Notes: generated from the letters alone by a model not told the origin. A DNA stretch of 64,000 bases from Tritrichomonas musculus (GCA_039105265.1 JAPFFF010000058.1:930001-994000), one strand, 5' to 3'. Shown: positions 8,835-19,612, counted from the first letter of the stretch. Program-made: numbers and translations.

Positions 8835-10588
8835 TTGAAATTTTGAAAATAATAATTCAAAAAAAAAAAATTAAGTATTATATAAACTATTTAAAATATA
8901 AAATCATTTTTATGAATTTTTGAAATGATTATTCAATAAAAACATTATTTGGTGGTTGATATAGATTGCGCCAAATTTCTTTGATTAAAATGGGAAATAA
9001 TACTTCAAATTTGATTTTATATTTTTTTAATGGATTTATGATTTTTTATTGAATTTATATATGAACGATCATGAATTGAATAAATCATATTATAATATAC
9101 TTTGTTTATATAGATGGAATTAATAAAAATGCTAATGACAAATCGATTGGTACCTATTATTCAAAAAAAAATAATTTCAAAAAAAATATTCATTACTTTA
9201 CAACCGAAAGTTCATAATTTTTTACCATTACCCTCATAAATTGAATCGAATAAAAAATTGAAATGAATAAAAATCTATATTTAATTTTTTGATTTGATCT
9301 TATAGGTTTTTATTTTCACTTGTAAACTAAGTTTTTGGGCTTCTTTTGTTATATGCCTAATAATTTGCATGCTGTTTAACCAAAAAAAATTAAGGGTGAA
9401 ATTGGAAAGGAAAAAAAAATAATTAGCATTGAAAAAAATATAAAATTAAAAATAAAGTATTCAAAAGTATAACTCCATTTTCCTGTTGCTTCAAAAAGTT
9501 TGAAATTATAAAATGAGTTTATTCAATTTATGGTGTAATTTTTGTCAATTACTTGAATGTATGCAGACTCTAATTCATCGAGTGAAAATGTAAAGTTAAT
9601 ATATAGTTTCTGTTGCATTAAATATTATTGGTGAATCTAAATTAGATATGTTTTTAACGTGAAAAGAATATCATCGCCGAAGCATTCATTATATAAAGAA
9701 TGAGTTTTTATGATTTCTTTGTTAGCATTCCCTCCAACCAAAGTGTATTTTAAAAATATAAATAATATTATTGATTTATTATGAGAGCGCAAATATTTTT
9801 AACACCATCATTTTATATTTTGATTTATACAATTACGTAAATTCCAACTTTTCACCGATATCATTGAAATTGGAATTCATATACTTTTAAATCTAAAATG
9901 TAATTGATTTATTTTGAGTAATACTGTTTCATATTTATTTTTATGCCTTTGGATTGTGCATTTATTTACACATTATAAAATATTCATATAATATTTAGAT
10001 TAAAATTTTGATTTTCTTTTTTATCAAGTCATTAATAGAACTTTTATTAGTATATATAATATTTGGGTTTTCTTGTTTATAAGCCAAGGCTCAAAATAAT
10101 ATCGATTTTCGTCTATAAAAAAATATTTCTTTTATATTTTTTTGATAGAAAAAGCCATGGGTAGCTTACCCATGCTTTTTTTTCTATGGTACGATACAAG
10201 GTCAATATTGACCTAAACCGCCACTGGTAATTACGATTACTGGTGATTACGATTTCCCATAAATAATTTAAAAAATATATAATTTGATAGTATACTTTGC
10301 AAAAAAGAAAGCCCTGTGATATATTGTTTCTTTTTATCAAACGTTTAATGTATTTCATAAAAAAAAATTCAAATTATGAATGAAATTATATTATTGAATA
10401 ATAATGATAGTAAAAATGATTTTCATGAAATTTTATTTGATGATTGTCCAAAAAAGAATCTGTTTTATTTTTCAAGGTTAAAATAAATAAAAAAAAATAT
10501 TTAAAAAAAGAAAAGTTATATTTGAATAACAATCAATATTTATTGAGCTCATATACTTGTTTAAACAAATAATTATAAAGTTATTTTC
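8835..10588. other. Long intergenic region, 1.75 kb
   Basis: Very AT-rich with no credible protein frame; an 81-codon open stretch at 10113-10358 has no family features. The one notable spot is a cluster of dyads and a duplication at 10147-10254, listed separately. No tRNA with recognisable A and B boxes was found. Confidence 0.45.
10147..10254. ncRNA. Possible structured RNA or hairpin element
   Basis: In about 110 bases there are three ordered features in otherwise featureless AT-rich DNA. One is a hairpin around CATGGGTA-GCT-TACCCATG (10156-10174), whose stem extends with one bulge into AAAAGC/GCTTTT and is followed by a T run. The second is a perfect 14-bp palindrome, GGTCAATATTGACC (10200-10213). 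The third is a tandem 16-bp duplication of ACTGGTRATTACGATT (10223-10254). The GC content is locally higher. It could be a small nuclear or nucleolar RNA, or a small foldback element. The strand is not determined. Confidence 0.25.
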
Positions 10589-11326
10589 TTAGTGTGGTTT
10601 CCAATCAATATTATCAATTCCTTGAAAAGTATTTTTAAGGCCATTAGGATTTGCCCATTCAGAGTCCAAGTAAGAATCATCATCATCTTTTTCAATTCTC
10701 TTTAATTCTTCTGCTTTACGGTGCAATTCAGACATTAATCTTACTTGCTCTTGTTGGCTCATTGTCATATCTCTTGGTGGTGGTCCAGATTTTTCATCGG
10801 TTAACTTACCTACAGCTGTTACACGTTCATTTTTTCCAAGATAATCGCTTACCAATTTTCCTCTTTGTAAAGATTTACGAGCCCACCAAAGTTGGCATGT
10901 TGATGAATTAAATTCACCTTGAACGTCTCCTCCTTCAAGAACTTTGCGTGTTGGTTCTGTTGGAGGGAGTCCTTCTGGGTAAACGATGGAAAGTGCGCCT
11001 GAAAGTCTTGCAAGTTCATCACAAACATATTTAGGTGTAAAGTAAACCTTTTTTGCAACATTGTCGGTAGATAATGCTGACTCTGCATCTTGGATTGCAC
11101 GATCAAGAACAATAACATTATTCTCTGGTGGATTATGACGTTCATTATCTTCTCCTAATGGACCATTTTTAACCAAGTCCTTGATATAGCCGATTAAGCA
11201 GCGAATTCTCAGAATAGCATTATAAATTGAAACTATCTCTTCAATTACATCTGTTATATTTGCATTGCATTTCGTCTCATAAAGAAATGCTGTTTCTTTT
11301 GTTGTTTGCATATGAAATACAACCAT
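10589..11326 (-). CDS. CFAP298: Cilia- and flagella-associated protein 298 (CFAP298, C21orf59/Kurly)
   Basis: A 245-residue protein close to full length for the family (about 290 in animals). CFAP298 is a cytoplasmic factor needed for outer dynein arm assembly and motile cilia. The match to the animal protein is clear along the C-terminal half: QLWWARKSLQRGKLVSDYLG followed by KNER, then an acidic DDDDSYLDSEWANPNGLK and the terminal NIDWKPH (animal: DDDDAYLNSPWAD..., IKWRPR). The N-terminus MVVFHMQTTKETAFLYE corresponds to MVLLHVKRGDESQFLL. The conserved IVYPEGLPPTEPTRK motif is mid-protein. The middle is shorter than in animals. It fits an organism with several motile flagella. ATG at 11324-11326 follows a TCAAAT initiator-like sequence. 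Confidence 0.96.
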   Translation of the reverse strand: MVVFHMQTTKETAFLYETKCNANITDVIEEIVSIYNAILRIRCLIGYIKDLVKNGPLGEDNERHNPPENNVIVLDRAIQDAESALSTDNVAKKVYFTPKYVCDELARLSGALSIVYPEGLPPTEPTRKVLEGGDVQGEFNSSTCQLWWARKSLQRGKLVSDYLGKNERVTAVGKLTDEKSGPPPRDMTMSQQEQVRLMSELHRKAEELKRIEKDDDDSYLDSEWANPNGLKNTFQGIDNIDWKPH

Positions 11327-11672
11327 ATTTGATAAATGGTTGGATGAAGTGTGAATATATAAACGTTATTCAAACAAAGATTGAATATTATACGTTTTAT
11401 TCGTTATAAATATTAACCTAAAAAAACTCTTTATGTTAACCTAATAAAGTGTTTTTTAGTTCAAAAGAGCAAGCATTTTTTTAAAAAATAAAAAATTGGA
11501 AATTCACTTTCATTTTCATTTTTTTGATTGAACTAATAACGTGTTAAAATTCAATTCATATTTTTTTTTTGATTTTCAAAAAAACAGAATAATTCATGAA
11601 TAGAATCAAAATTTAAAATAAAGTCATTCATATTATGTAATAAGAATAAAAGCAAACAAATATTTAGAAATT
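11327..11672. other. Intergenic spacer with a foldback
   Basis: About 350 bases between CFAP298 and the WD40 gene. The only structure seen is the imperfect inverted repeat at 11418-11459, listed separately. Confidence 0.4.
11418..11459. repeat. Imperfect inverted repeat (hairpin)
   Basis: CTAAAAAAACTCTTTA at 11418-11433 pairs with TAAAGTGTTTTTTAG at 11445-11459 across an 11-base loop containing TGTTAACC, with about one mismatch. It lies just upstream of the CFAP298 gene and could be a foldback in its promoter or a chance AT-rich dyad. Confidence 0.35.
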
Positions 11673-12677
11673 TTAAACTTCATCAGGTAAAATATGCCAA
11701 AATGATAATTGTCCGCCGTCACCGGCAAGATATAAATGAATAGATCCATCTTCTTGTGTATCAAGAAATGAAGCATCAACACAGTCGTCATGCGCTTTTT
11801 CAATTTTATGTAAAAGAGTAGCATTTTCTTGGTTGCAAAGAACAAGTGCGACACCTCCTTCACTATCTCCACCAACAAGCATCAAATGTTGGCCGCACCA
11901 ATGTGCATCAATTGGATATGTAAAAGCATTATCGACAAAAACTCTAACATCAAAGTATTCCTTTTCAATTTCTGGTTCGAAAATATTCCATAGACGAAGG
12001 CCAGCTGTTCTACGTAGTGTAAAAATATTTTCAATTCCACAGAAACCGCATTGGAAGCATGGATTTCCGTCGTTTCCATAAAAGAGCATTGAATCTTCTA
12101 TATTAGCACCATCTAAATCATAAAGTAAAATATTGCCATCATCATCACCTGCTAGAAAAGTTGAGTCAGTGAATGGATGAAACTCAATACTACTTATTTC
12201 ATCTGGCTGTAGTGAAACATTTCTGAAAGCAGCTTCAGGCTTTCTAACATCCCAGCATAAAACTCCACTATTAGCGCCTGCAGCAACAATTGTCCCATTT
12301 CGACTAATAGCTACACAATTGCATGTTGTTGCTTTATTGTCATACGCAATACATGAAAAAGTGCCAATTAAATTTGATGTTCGCATATCCCATAAAGATA
12401 CTTCGTTTCCCTTGTTGCCTTCGTCAGTAGAGCATGAGCCAATAATTTGCGAGCGCTCAGACATGCATATACCTGAGATATCTGTATCGTGAGCTTTAAA
12501 ATTATAAATGACTTTGGCTTCAGCTGAATCAAAATAATATATTTGGCTGTCTGAAGTTGAAGTAACACCTTTCGAGGTTGATGATGATGCTGCAATATAT
12601 ACGAAAGAAGGCGGATCGTTTTGATCTTGGATTCGAATTTCTCCGCATTTTTCAAACTTTGGTGATTTATTAATCAT
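11673..12677 (-). CDS. WD40-repeat protein, WDR89-like
   Basis: 334 residues from the ATG at 12675-12677 (MINKSPKFEKCGEI). Further upstream the frame has only a TTG, and a TCAAAA initiator-like sequence lies directly before this ATG. The protein is built of WD40 blades with the usual Trp-Asp ends: VSLWDMRTSNL, GVLCWDVRKPEA, ILLYDLDG, LRLWNIF and a final GGQLSFWHI. That is consistent with a single seven-blade propeller. The overall size and blade layout recall WDR89, whose exact role is unclear; other single-propeller scaffolds cannot be excluded. WD40 propellers act as protein-interaction platforms. Confidence 0.8.
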   Translation of the reverse strand: MINKSPKFEKCGEIRIQDQNDPPSFVYIAASSSTSKGVTSTSDSQIYYFDSAEAKVIYNFKAHDTDISGICMSERSQIIGSCSTDEGNKGNEVSLWDMRTSNLIGTFSCIAYDNKATTCNCVAISRNGTIVAAGANSGVLCWDVRKPEAAFRNVSLQPDEISSIEFHPFTDSTFLAGDDDGNILLYDLDGANIEDSMLFYGNDGNPCFQCGFCGIENIFTLRRTAGLRLWNIFEPEIEKEYFDVRVFVDNAFTYPIDAHWCGQHLMLVGGDSEGGVALVLCNQENATLLHKIEKAHDDCVDASFLDTQEDGSIHLYLAGDGGQLSFWHILPDEV

Positions 12678-12841
12678 TTTTTTGATCAAAATCGAACACA
12701 ATTTTTCAAATGTAAGAAAGAAAAAGTTTATAATTTGAATATATATTCAATTAGTAAAATAAGTGAACAAGTATATCTTATTATGAGCTGTATTTTATAT
12801 AATCAAAAAGCCAATATTCATATTAATAATATAATATAAAT

Positions 12842-13738
12842 TTACTGTGGAGTAATATTCAAATCAACACCAATATCATATTTATATGAACGGAGATCAG
12901 CCATTGCTGAAACAGATATTCTTGTATCAGTGGAAACTAATCTTGAATACAGAGTAGATACCACTCCTGATAATGAAAATGATGTTGAAACTTTAGACAT
13001 TAAAAACAATCGTTCATATCCAATTAAAACATCAGACTTCAAAAGAAGTGGATAAGAATGGAAGCTAATGCCAGCTGTAGTATTTTTAAAAGTGCTTCTA
13101 GCACTTGTAGTAACGAGAAGATCTTCTTGAAGATCAGTTGACACAGAAGCACCAAGAGTTGTATTTTTAACTGGGAAATCAAAAACGCTTTTTAAAGCAT
13201 AATTTTTTTCTGAAAGTAAATGTGATACTGAAAGGCCCATTCTAAGTTTTTTAAGATTTGTTGCTAGATTAAGATTAAATGCGCCATTTGAAAAATTGTC
13301 AAGGGCTCTGCAAGTGCCTTCAAAAGAGAAATATTTATGTTGCCAAACAGCTTCTGCTGAAATTGTTGACGAAAATTTCTGATCTATATTGTATGTTAGT
13401 GTTAGAGAAGAATCTGGAAGAGGAACAGTTAAAGACATTTCTGGAATCCATAATTCCCTTGCCTTTATACTGAATACCATATCGTATGGAGTTCCATATA
13501 AAATGCATTGGTAGCTTCCTGGTGTTTCTGGCTCACCACGCTGAAGATGCTCTTTAACTGAATATATACGAGGTTGCATTGAAAGGTTATGAACGAGGGA
13601 AAGAGTTGGTGATATTTTCCAAACGTATCCAAAGCTAATGCCATTAAACTGTTGGAATTGGGCTACATCATTTACGTCATTAAAGATTGTTGAAAATAAT
13701 TCGACATACGTCTGGTTATTCTTCTCTCTAGAAGCCAT
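12842..13738 (-). CDS. Tom40/VDAC-superfamily beta-barrel, probably hydrogenosomal outer membrane
   Basis: 298 residues from ATG 13736-13738 (MASREKNNQT); codons upstream in frame lack an ATG. The protein is made of alternating polar/hydrophobic strands with no hydrophobic helix, as expected of a 19-strand mitochondrial porin-type barrel. Its last strand, YKYDIGVDLNITPQ, fits the beta-signal (polar-x-Gly-hydrophobic-x-hydrophobic) read by the Sam50 insertion machinery. Trichomonads have no VDAC for ADP/ATP in mitochondria but have divergent Tom40-like barrels and related Hmp35/36 proteins in hydrogenosomes, so protein import is the likeliest role. A metabolite porin is the main alternative. 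Confidence 0.72.
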   Translation of the reverse strand: MASREKNNQTYVELFSTIFNDVNDVAQFQQFNGISFGYVWKISPTLSLVHNLSMQPRIYSVKEHLQRGEPETPGSYQCILYGTPYDMVFSIKARELWIPEMSLTVPLPDSSLTLTYNIDQKFSSTISAEAVWQHKYFSFEGTCRALDNFSNGAFNLNLATNLKKLRMGLSVSHLLSEKNYALKSVFDFPVKNTTLGASVSTDLQEDLLVTTSARSTFKNTTAGISFHSYPLLLKSDVLIGYERLFLMSKVSTSFSLSGVVSTLYSRLVSTDTRISVSAMADLRSYKYDIGVDLNITPQ

Positions 13739-14477
13739 TATGTAAAAGAAGATTTGATTTGATAAATAATCGATCAAATAAGTTTTGAAATTGATGGTTT
13801 TGAAAAATAATTGAATGAGTTTTTTCTATCCAAAGAATAGGAAACATGAAAAGATTTTCCTAAATTAATCACTAGATTAGTTAATTATATCATATAAAAA
13901 AGCTTTTAATCTTATTAAGCAAGACAAAATAAGAGATCAAAAAATTAGATAACCATATTTTAAGATTCTGTTATATTCCTAAATACTATATATACGTAAT
14001 AAATATTTATTTTTTGCAAAATTATTCAATTAATTTGATAATAATTCCTTGAATTCGAAGATATATTGATAACATTATTCAACTATATTTTTTTGAATGA
14101 ATTTCAAAGTAATTTAATTTAAAAAAAACATAATTATATCAAATATTAACACAATATAATAATAAATAAAAGATATTTTTTATTTTAATTTTATTATTAT
14201 TATTTGTAATATTAATAAATTAATATTTATATCTGTATAGAATGATTAAATATAAAAATGTATTTTTTTTTTTATTTATTCTAGTATTCAAAATTTGATT
14301 CCATCACAATTTTGAAATATTATAGTCTTTAAATGTAAAACATTCGTTATATCATGAGAATTTAATTTTAGCAATGAATGATTATTCATAATAACTATCA
14401 TACATTTTAATTCTCACAAAAATTTGACTAATTTAGATAAAGAAACGATTAAAAATCATTCAATTTTATTTAAGAAA
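13739..14477. other. Divergent promoter region, AT-rich
   Basis: About 740 bases between two divergently transcribed genes (beta-barrel on minus, Blm10 on plus), so both promoters lie here. Long A/T runs dominate. A TCATTCA initiator-like sequence lies about 20 bases before the ATG at 14478. No repeat or RNA gene recognised. Confidence 0.5.
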
Positions 14478-14499
14478 ATGGTCGTTCAAAATATAAGTG

Positions 14500-17400
14500 A
14501 TGAGTATTTGTTGCGCAGAAAGGGCTAATGCTTTCAGAAGATTTTTACCACAATTCATTCAAAATAAACTTGAAAATGAAGAACAACAGTGGAAAACGTT
14601 AATTTTTGAAAATCTCCCAAAAGCAATTGAAAATAATAACTATGAAGAAATAGATTTTTGGATTACGACACTAGAAAACTATACCGAATTCGAAACGTTT
14701 ACATTTACTCCAGAAGAAGTCGAAAAAATCGCCACTATATTATATAATTTTATAATTACGACTCAGCATATGAACTTACTTACTTCAGCATGTGCAACAT
14801 TTATACTTATTGTTAATCCGCAACATATCAAAATAAACCTTGAGATTGACTGGCATATTCTATATGATTTATTATATGATGCCATTATCAGTCACTCGAA
14901 GACCAAAACCAGAAAATATCCACCAAAAATGTCTCAAACTTTAATTTCAATGATTCGTATATCACGAAGTTACTTTCCCGAGACATCAACAGATGAAATG
15001 CTCCATTTATGGGAACATATGTTAGATCCATACCAGCACACCTTTATATTAGCACAATGTTTATTATCTCTTTTCTTACCTGTTAATCATGGCCAGCACA
15101 ACAAATGGCTTCAAAAATTTCTCGATTTATGGACCGTTTATCGTAGTGACTATTTTGACTTTCAATTTTTGTCAATTTTTGCGAGATTATCACGTTATGG
15201 CTACAAAGATATTCCATGGGATCGAATTCTTCCCTTTTTATTCAATGTCATGTGTTTATATCTAGAAATTCCGTCAACTTTACTTTCATCACAAATTACG
15301 CAAATCACGAATTATCATCCGGAGCTCTACATGGACTTTTTCAAGGACCTAGAATCGCCGGCGGTTAACTTTCGACTTTTTTCCATAATTGTTATTAACT
15401 TACTGACTGGAGAAACGCAGACGATGGCGCGTGAATATGTTGAAAGGATGTTTCACCTAATTTCACCATTTTGCACTGCCTCAGTTCACAATGAAGATGA
15501 AGTGCAATGTGAAGGACCCGTTGAATTTTTGAATGAGTTTGTTTACCAGTATGTTCGTCGTTATCAAAAAGAGAAAAAATATGGAGCAACCGTTTTGGAG
15601 CCTTTAACGCAAGAAGACAATGAATGGCTTGTGTCAAACGTACTACCGTTAATACTGATGGAACAATTTCATGAAGATCCGCAATTTTCGTACATAAACG
15701 ACATTGTTCAATTAGCGCCAAGCATGGCCATTTATCCGCTTTTGAATACTGTGAAAAGTACTTTCGAGCACCTTCATTTAAAGCAAGGCGCTTATCAAAC
15801 ACTTGTCGCTTTAGCGCCAACAATCATCTACACAAAAGAAGGCTTGGAGGAATTCATGATGATTTTAGAAAAGCATCTTCCTGAAGATTTGAATTTCATG
15901 GATACGTTGAAATCATCTGTTGTTTTTTCACTGGGATCGGTTCTTGCTTCTTCGATGAAATTCACGGAAGAAAATGAAAGTTTCATCACTGAAATTACAA
16001 AGAAATGCATCTTATTTGTTAAGCACGCAATCGGTGATGATTACATTAATTCATTGGCAGAATTGGTAACAATGCTTGGCTGCATTGTTCATTCATCGCC
16101 GCCTGAGGTTGCTTATCGTTTAGCTCAATTAATTCGCGATGAAGTTGACACACTTCCTGACACTTGTATAAGTTCAATAATTGAGCCCTTGTCTAAATAT
16201 TCAGTAAAAGCTTTCTCGTCAATTGCCCTTAATCCGACCAAGCTAAAAGACTACATCATTCTTGAAGCAATGATCAAGCAGAATCAAGCCTTTTTATTGG
16301 AGAAATTAGATGCAATCAAAGCAATAATTAAAGAAGGATTGGACAAAGATGACAAAAAAATCCAGAAAAGATCAATTCGGTTGATTAAATGGGTTTTAAA
16401 GAACATGTTGTCAATTTATCCAATTATGCCAACAGCTACGGGAATAACAGACATGAATGAATGCAAGCAGCAATGGCACATTCCATCGGAGAAAGAAATA
16501 GACTGTTCAATAAGTGTCATTGAATTTGCAATTGAAATTATGAAGAAAAAGTTCGAATGTCAAGATCGTAAAGAACACAAAATTGCTACAGGAATCGGTA
16601 AGAGCATCTTGAAAGGAATGCAAGCATCGCTTTCAGATTTTGATTTCGAGCACGAAGATGAATCAGAACTATTAACGCAGCCGCCGATAGAAATGTATTC
16701 TATCAAAAAGTTGGTCATTTATTATGAATCTGTCTTTTATTATCTGCTCGAAATAATGGAAAAAAAAGAAACACATGAAGCCATAATTCAACGAATCTTG
16801 CAGACAATTCTTCAGACAATCATTCCTCACAATCCGCTTGCTAACAACATCGACTCGATCAACAATGACTACAGAATTCATTGCCAATTAAGTCGACTAT
16901 CAACACTTCTTCCTCCACTTCAATCTGTGACGCATCTTGTTATCTACAACAAGTCGCTTTTGTTGTTCACTGTTCGTTCTTCGATCAAGAAGAATTACGT
17001 CACCAAAATGATGAGAAAAGTGACAGAAGTTGTATACAAATTCGCCCCTTTTCAACATAAACGTATTCGCAATTTGGTTAACATTTACTTCGGCAACTTA
17101 ACAAGTCAGTTTAGAACTCAATTCGTCCATTACTTGGAACGTTCCATTCCTTTCATTGAAGATCCAAAGACCGACAAAGACAGCCTGAGCGGTTATTGCA
17201 ATGTAGCTTCATCGCTTGGTAACTTAGACATTAGTATGAAGAACTTGGAACTTTTGAAGAATACAGCCTTGGCTGTTTGTAGGCAATTACCTAAAGAAGT
17301 GCCTGAAGATTCGGCACGACACTTAAGACAAGTTGTTGTTTATTATTTGGATCAAATTGATCCTTATGATCCACGTCTTGATCGCACTGAATTCTTGAAA

Positions 17401-19341
17401 ATTAGAGAAGAACTGGCTTCTGAAGCAATTCGTAGACATGCGAAATATCCTGCTTTTAGAGAGACACAGAATTATGCTGCTGCTTTAGCTTCGTCTGTCT
17501 TTGTTGGCAATCCTTATCTGCTTAAACTTCCGTATTTCCAATTCTTCTTGTCAATCATGACAACAGACGACAACTTGGTTCGTGAATGCATCGTTCAATT
17601 CATTCCGACAAGCATTGAAAAATTAATACCTAGGGTGCCCAGACCAAATGGTGTCAGAGTTGATGAGGTGACCCCTGAAAATTATGACATCGCTATGTTC
17701 ATCGATCGGCCTTTCCGTGAACAAGCGAAAATGATGCCTCATTTCATGAGCGAGGATGAAATGATGGACCCTGATAAATTAAAATATTATTTAAATAGTG
17801 AAGATAAAATGGAAAATGATGTAGAGGAAAGAATTAAAATAAATCGTTTACTTTTTGAAAAACTTTGTCATGACCAAACAATAATTGATAAACTCATTCA
17901 AAATTTGGTCGATGGTCAAATTCATAAAGAGGAAACTTTTCTGAAAAATAGAGTCTTGTTTTGGTCAACGTTTTGCAGGTTCTTCGGATTGCCTTTCGTG
18001 GAATTACTCATTAATAAGTTGTACAAGATGATTGAACCAGGCGTTTCACTGGCTCATCATGTTATAGCTGCCGAAATTTTCGCTGGTTGTATCCATTCAT
18101 TAAAAAGCAGAAAATATAAAGAGGTGGAAAAAATGGCAGGTTTCATTAAACCTTTCGTTACAAAATTGATTTATACTATCGATCCGGAATTTCATTCAGT
18201 TTGGTATTTCGCATTTTACGCATCTTTCACAGATATCGACCCAAGACGTATCTTTTGGCTTTACGATCATATATTAACTTGTGTTCCTAAGGGAGACGGG
18301 TTAAGAGCAGCAAGATCGGTTTCTTTGATATGTGATATACTTTTGGATGCTGCTTATAATATTCCATCGTTAAGGTCAAAAATTGAGGATATTGCTTATC
18401 AACCACTTTTCTCAAAAGAATCTCTTGATTTCGAACAAATTCGTGAATGTTCAGTGAGAGCTTTATCATCTATTTTGGCAATTTCGTTTGATCCTGTAAA
18501 GAGAGGATATAATGAGGAATCTTATAGAATATTAGATCGATTTATTAAAGATTCGCCAGATAGTTTTATAATAAGATGGTTAATCGGCCAATATTCCACT
18601 CAATCTACTTCTGCTATAGCGAGTGGTGGTTATGTTGTAGATCATTTGAATGATTGGGTGAATTTTATTTTAGATAAAGATGAAAATGAGGAAAGAGTTG
18701 CTAGGACAGCACTAATGGATGTAGCCAATTCAAATTGGATTGGTTCAATTTGTAAACTTCCAATAAGCCTTGAAAGTGTGAAGGAAGTAATCGATAAAGT
18801 ATTAAAAGCACTCGATCCAACTAAAAAGCCTTGGCAAGTTTATACTGTGCAGTTAATCTTAACTGAAAGTTTCTTAGGTTCTACTTTCTTCTTCATTGAT
18901 GAAAAAATATTAGAAGATATGATTGAAGATCGTGTCATACCAGGACTTTTAAATCAGCATCCAGATGTTCAGAACGCGGCTTCGCAATTGCTGTCGTTCG
19001 TCGTGAAGAGTTCGCTGCAATTGCGTGATAAGCTGCCAGATATTGTACAAAATTTCACTACAATGCTAAAAGATAGAGAAAGTTTAACTAATAGAATAGC
19101 TGGTGCTAAAGGACTTGGGTCAATTATTACTGGAACAGTGCTGTTCGATGATGTTCCTCAATATGTTATTGATTCTTTTTCAGCTCTAACAGAACAACTT
19201 GAAATTGACACTAGCGTAGAAAGTATAATCACTCAATTCCTATCTGATTTCTGGGCCGTATATGATAATAACTTAAAGAATAATATCGCTGAAATATTGG
19301 CTCCTTTCCATGCATCTCTTCGTCCAAGTTATTTCTGTTGA
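14500..19341 (+). CDS. Proteasome activator Blm10/PA200 family
   Basis: About 1,613 residues of alpha-helical HEAT-like repeats; family members are 1,800-2,100. Blm10/PA200 caps the 20S proteasome and opens its gate. The C-terminal 200 residues match the family best: an R-x-AGAKGLGSII repeat, then VPQYVIDSFSALTEQL and FLSDFWAVYDNNLK, ending in RPSYFC, which resembles the terminal Hb-Y-x gate-opening motif (PSYYA in PA200). The first in-frame ATG is at 14500. However, an upstream ATG at 14478, next to a TCATTCA initiator, opens a frame reading MVVQNISDEYLLRRK that would join smoothly if one base near the GGG at 14522-14524 were absent. The true start is therefore probably 14478 and the sequence carries a one-base disagreement (error, variant or frameshift). 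Confidence 0.85.
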   Translation: MSICCAERANAFRRFLPQFIQNKLENEEQQWKTLIFENLPKAIENNNYEEIDFWITTLENYTEFETFTFTPEEVEKIATILYNFIITTQHMNLLTSACATFILIVNPQHIKINLEIDWHILYDLLYDAIISHSKTKTRKYPPKMSQTLISMIRISRSYFPETSTDEMLHLWEHMLDPYQHTFILAQCLLSLFLPVNHGQHNKWLQKFLDLWTVYRSDYFDFQFLSIFARLSRYGYKDIPWDRILPFLFNVMCLYLEIPSTLLSSQITQITNYHPELYMDFFKDLESPAVNFRLFSIIVINLLTGETQTMAREYVERMFHLISPFCTASVHNEDEVQCEGPVEFLNEFVYQYVRRYQKEKKYGATVLEPLTQEDNEWLVSNVLPLILMEQFHEDPQFSYINDIVQLAPSMAIYPLLNTVKSTFEHLHLKQGAYQTLVALAPTIIYTKEGLEEFMMILEKHLPEDLNFMDTLKSSVVFSLGSVLASSMKFTEENESFITEITKKCILFVKHAIGDDYINSLAELVTMLGCIVHSSPPEVAYRLAQLIRDEVDTLPDTCISSIIEPLSKYSVKAFSSIALNPTKLKDYIILEAMIKQNQAFLLEKLDAIKAIIKEGLDKDDKKIQKRSIRLIKWVLKNMLSIYPIMPTATGITDMNECKQQWHIPSEKEIDCSISVIEFAIEIMKKKFECQDRKEHKIATGIGKSILKGMQASLSDFDFEHEDESELLTQPPIEMYSIKKLVIYYESVFYYLLEIMEKKETHEAIIQRILQTILQTIIPHNPLANNIDSINNDYRIHCQLSRLSTLLPPLQSVTHLVIYNKSLLLFTVRSSIKKNYVTKMMRKVTEVVYKFAPFQHKRIRNLVNIYFGNLTSQFRTQFVHYLERSIPFIEDPKTDKDSLSGYCNVASSLGNLDISMKNLELLKNTALAVCRQLPKEVPEDSARHLRQVVVYYLDQIDPYDPRLDRTEFLKIREELASEAIRRHAKYPAFRETQNYAAALASSVFVGNPYLLKLPYFQFFLSIMTTDDNLVRECIVQFIPTSIEKLIPRVPRPNGVRVDEVTPENYDIAMFIDRPFREQAKMMPHFMSEDEMMDPDKLKYYLNSEDKMENDVEERIKINRLLFEKLCHDQTIIDKLIQNLVDGQIHKEETFLKNRVLFWSTFCRFFGLPFVELLINKLYKMIEPGVSLAHHVIAAEIFAGCIHSLKSRKYKEVEKMAGFIKPFVTKLIYTIDPEFHSVWYFAFYASFTDIDPRRIFWLYDHILTCVPKGDGLRAARSVSLICDILLDAAYNIPSLRSKIEDIAYQPLFSKESLDFEQIRECSVRALSSILAISFDPVKRGYNEESYRILDRFIKDSPDSFIIRWLIGQYSTQSTSAIASGGYVVDHLNDWVNFILDKDENEERVARTALMDVANSNWIGSICKLPISLESVKEVIDKVLKALDPTKKPWQVYTVQLILTESFLGSTFFFIDEKILEDMIEDRVIPGLLNQHPDVQNAASQLLSFVVKSSLQLRDKLPDIVQNFTTMLKDRESLTNRIAGAKGLGSIITGTVLFDDVPQYVIDSFSALTEQLEIDTSVESIITQFLSDFWAVYDNNLKNNIAEILAPFHASLRPSYFC

Positions 19342-19612
19342 TTTTATGTTTAATAGATATTTAAATTTTATATTATACATAAATATATATATATATTTTT
19401 ATTAATATTTTATTTCTTATATCATAAAAATATTTAATTTATTATTGTTTTTGGAAAAAAAAAGATAATGATTTTTTTTCTTCAAAATAGATAATATATA
19501 TTATTAGAATTGAAGGATGAGGAAAAAAAAAAATATGTATAAAAATGATTAGACCTAAATATGAAAGTTACTTAACATTTACAAAAAGATTATAAATAAT
19601 AAACAAATACTA
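19342..19612. other. Convergent 3' spacer
   Basis: About 270 bases of AT-rich sequence between the convergent Blm10 and phosphatase genes, including an (AT)n tract near 19380-19400. Both 3' ends lie here. No other feature. Confidence 0.5.

Noticed and set aside
10113-10358. 81-codon frame in the long gap
   Set aside because: No family features, overlaps the hairpin and duplication cluster, and has no initiator.
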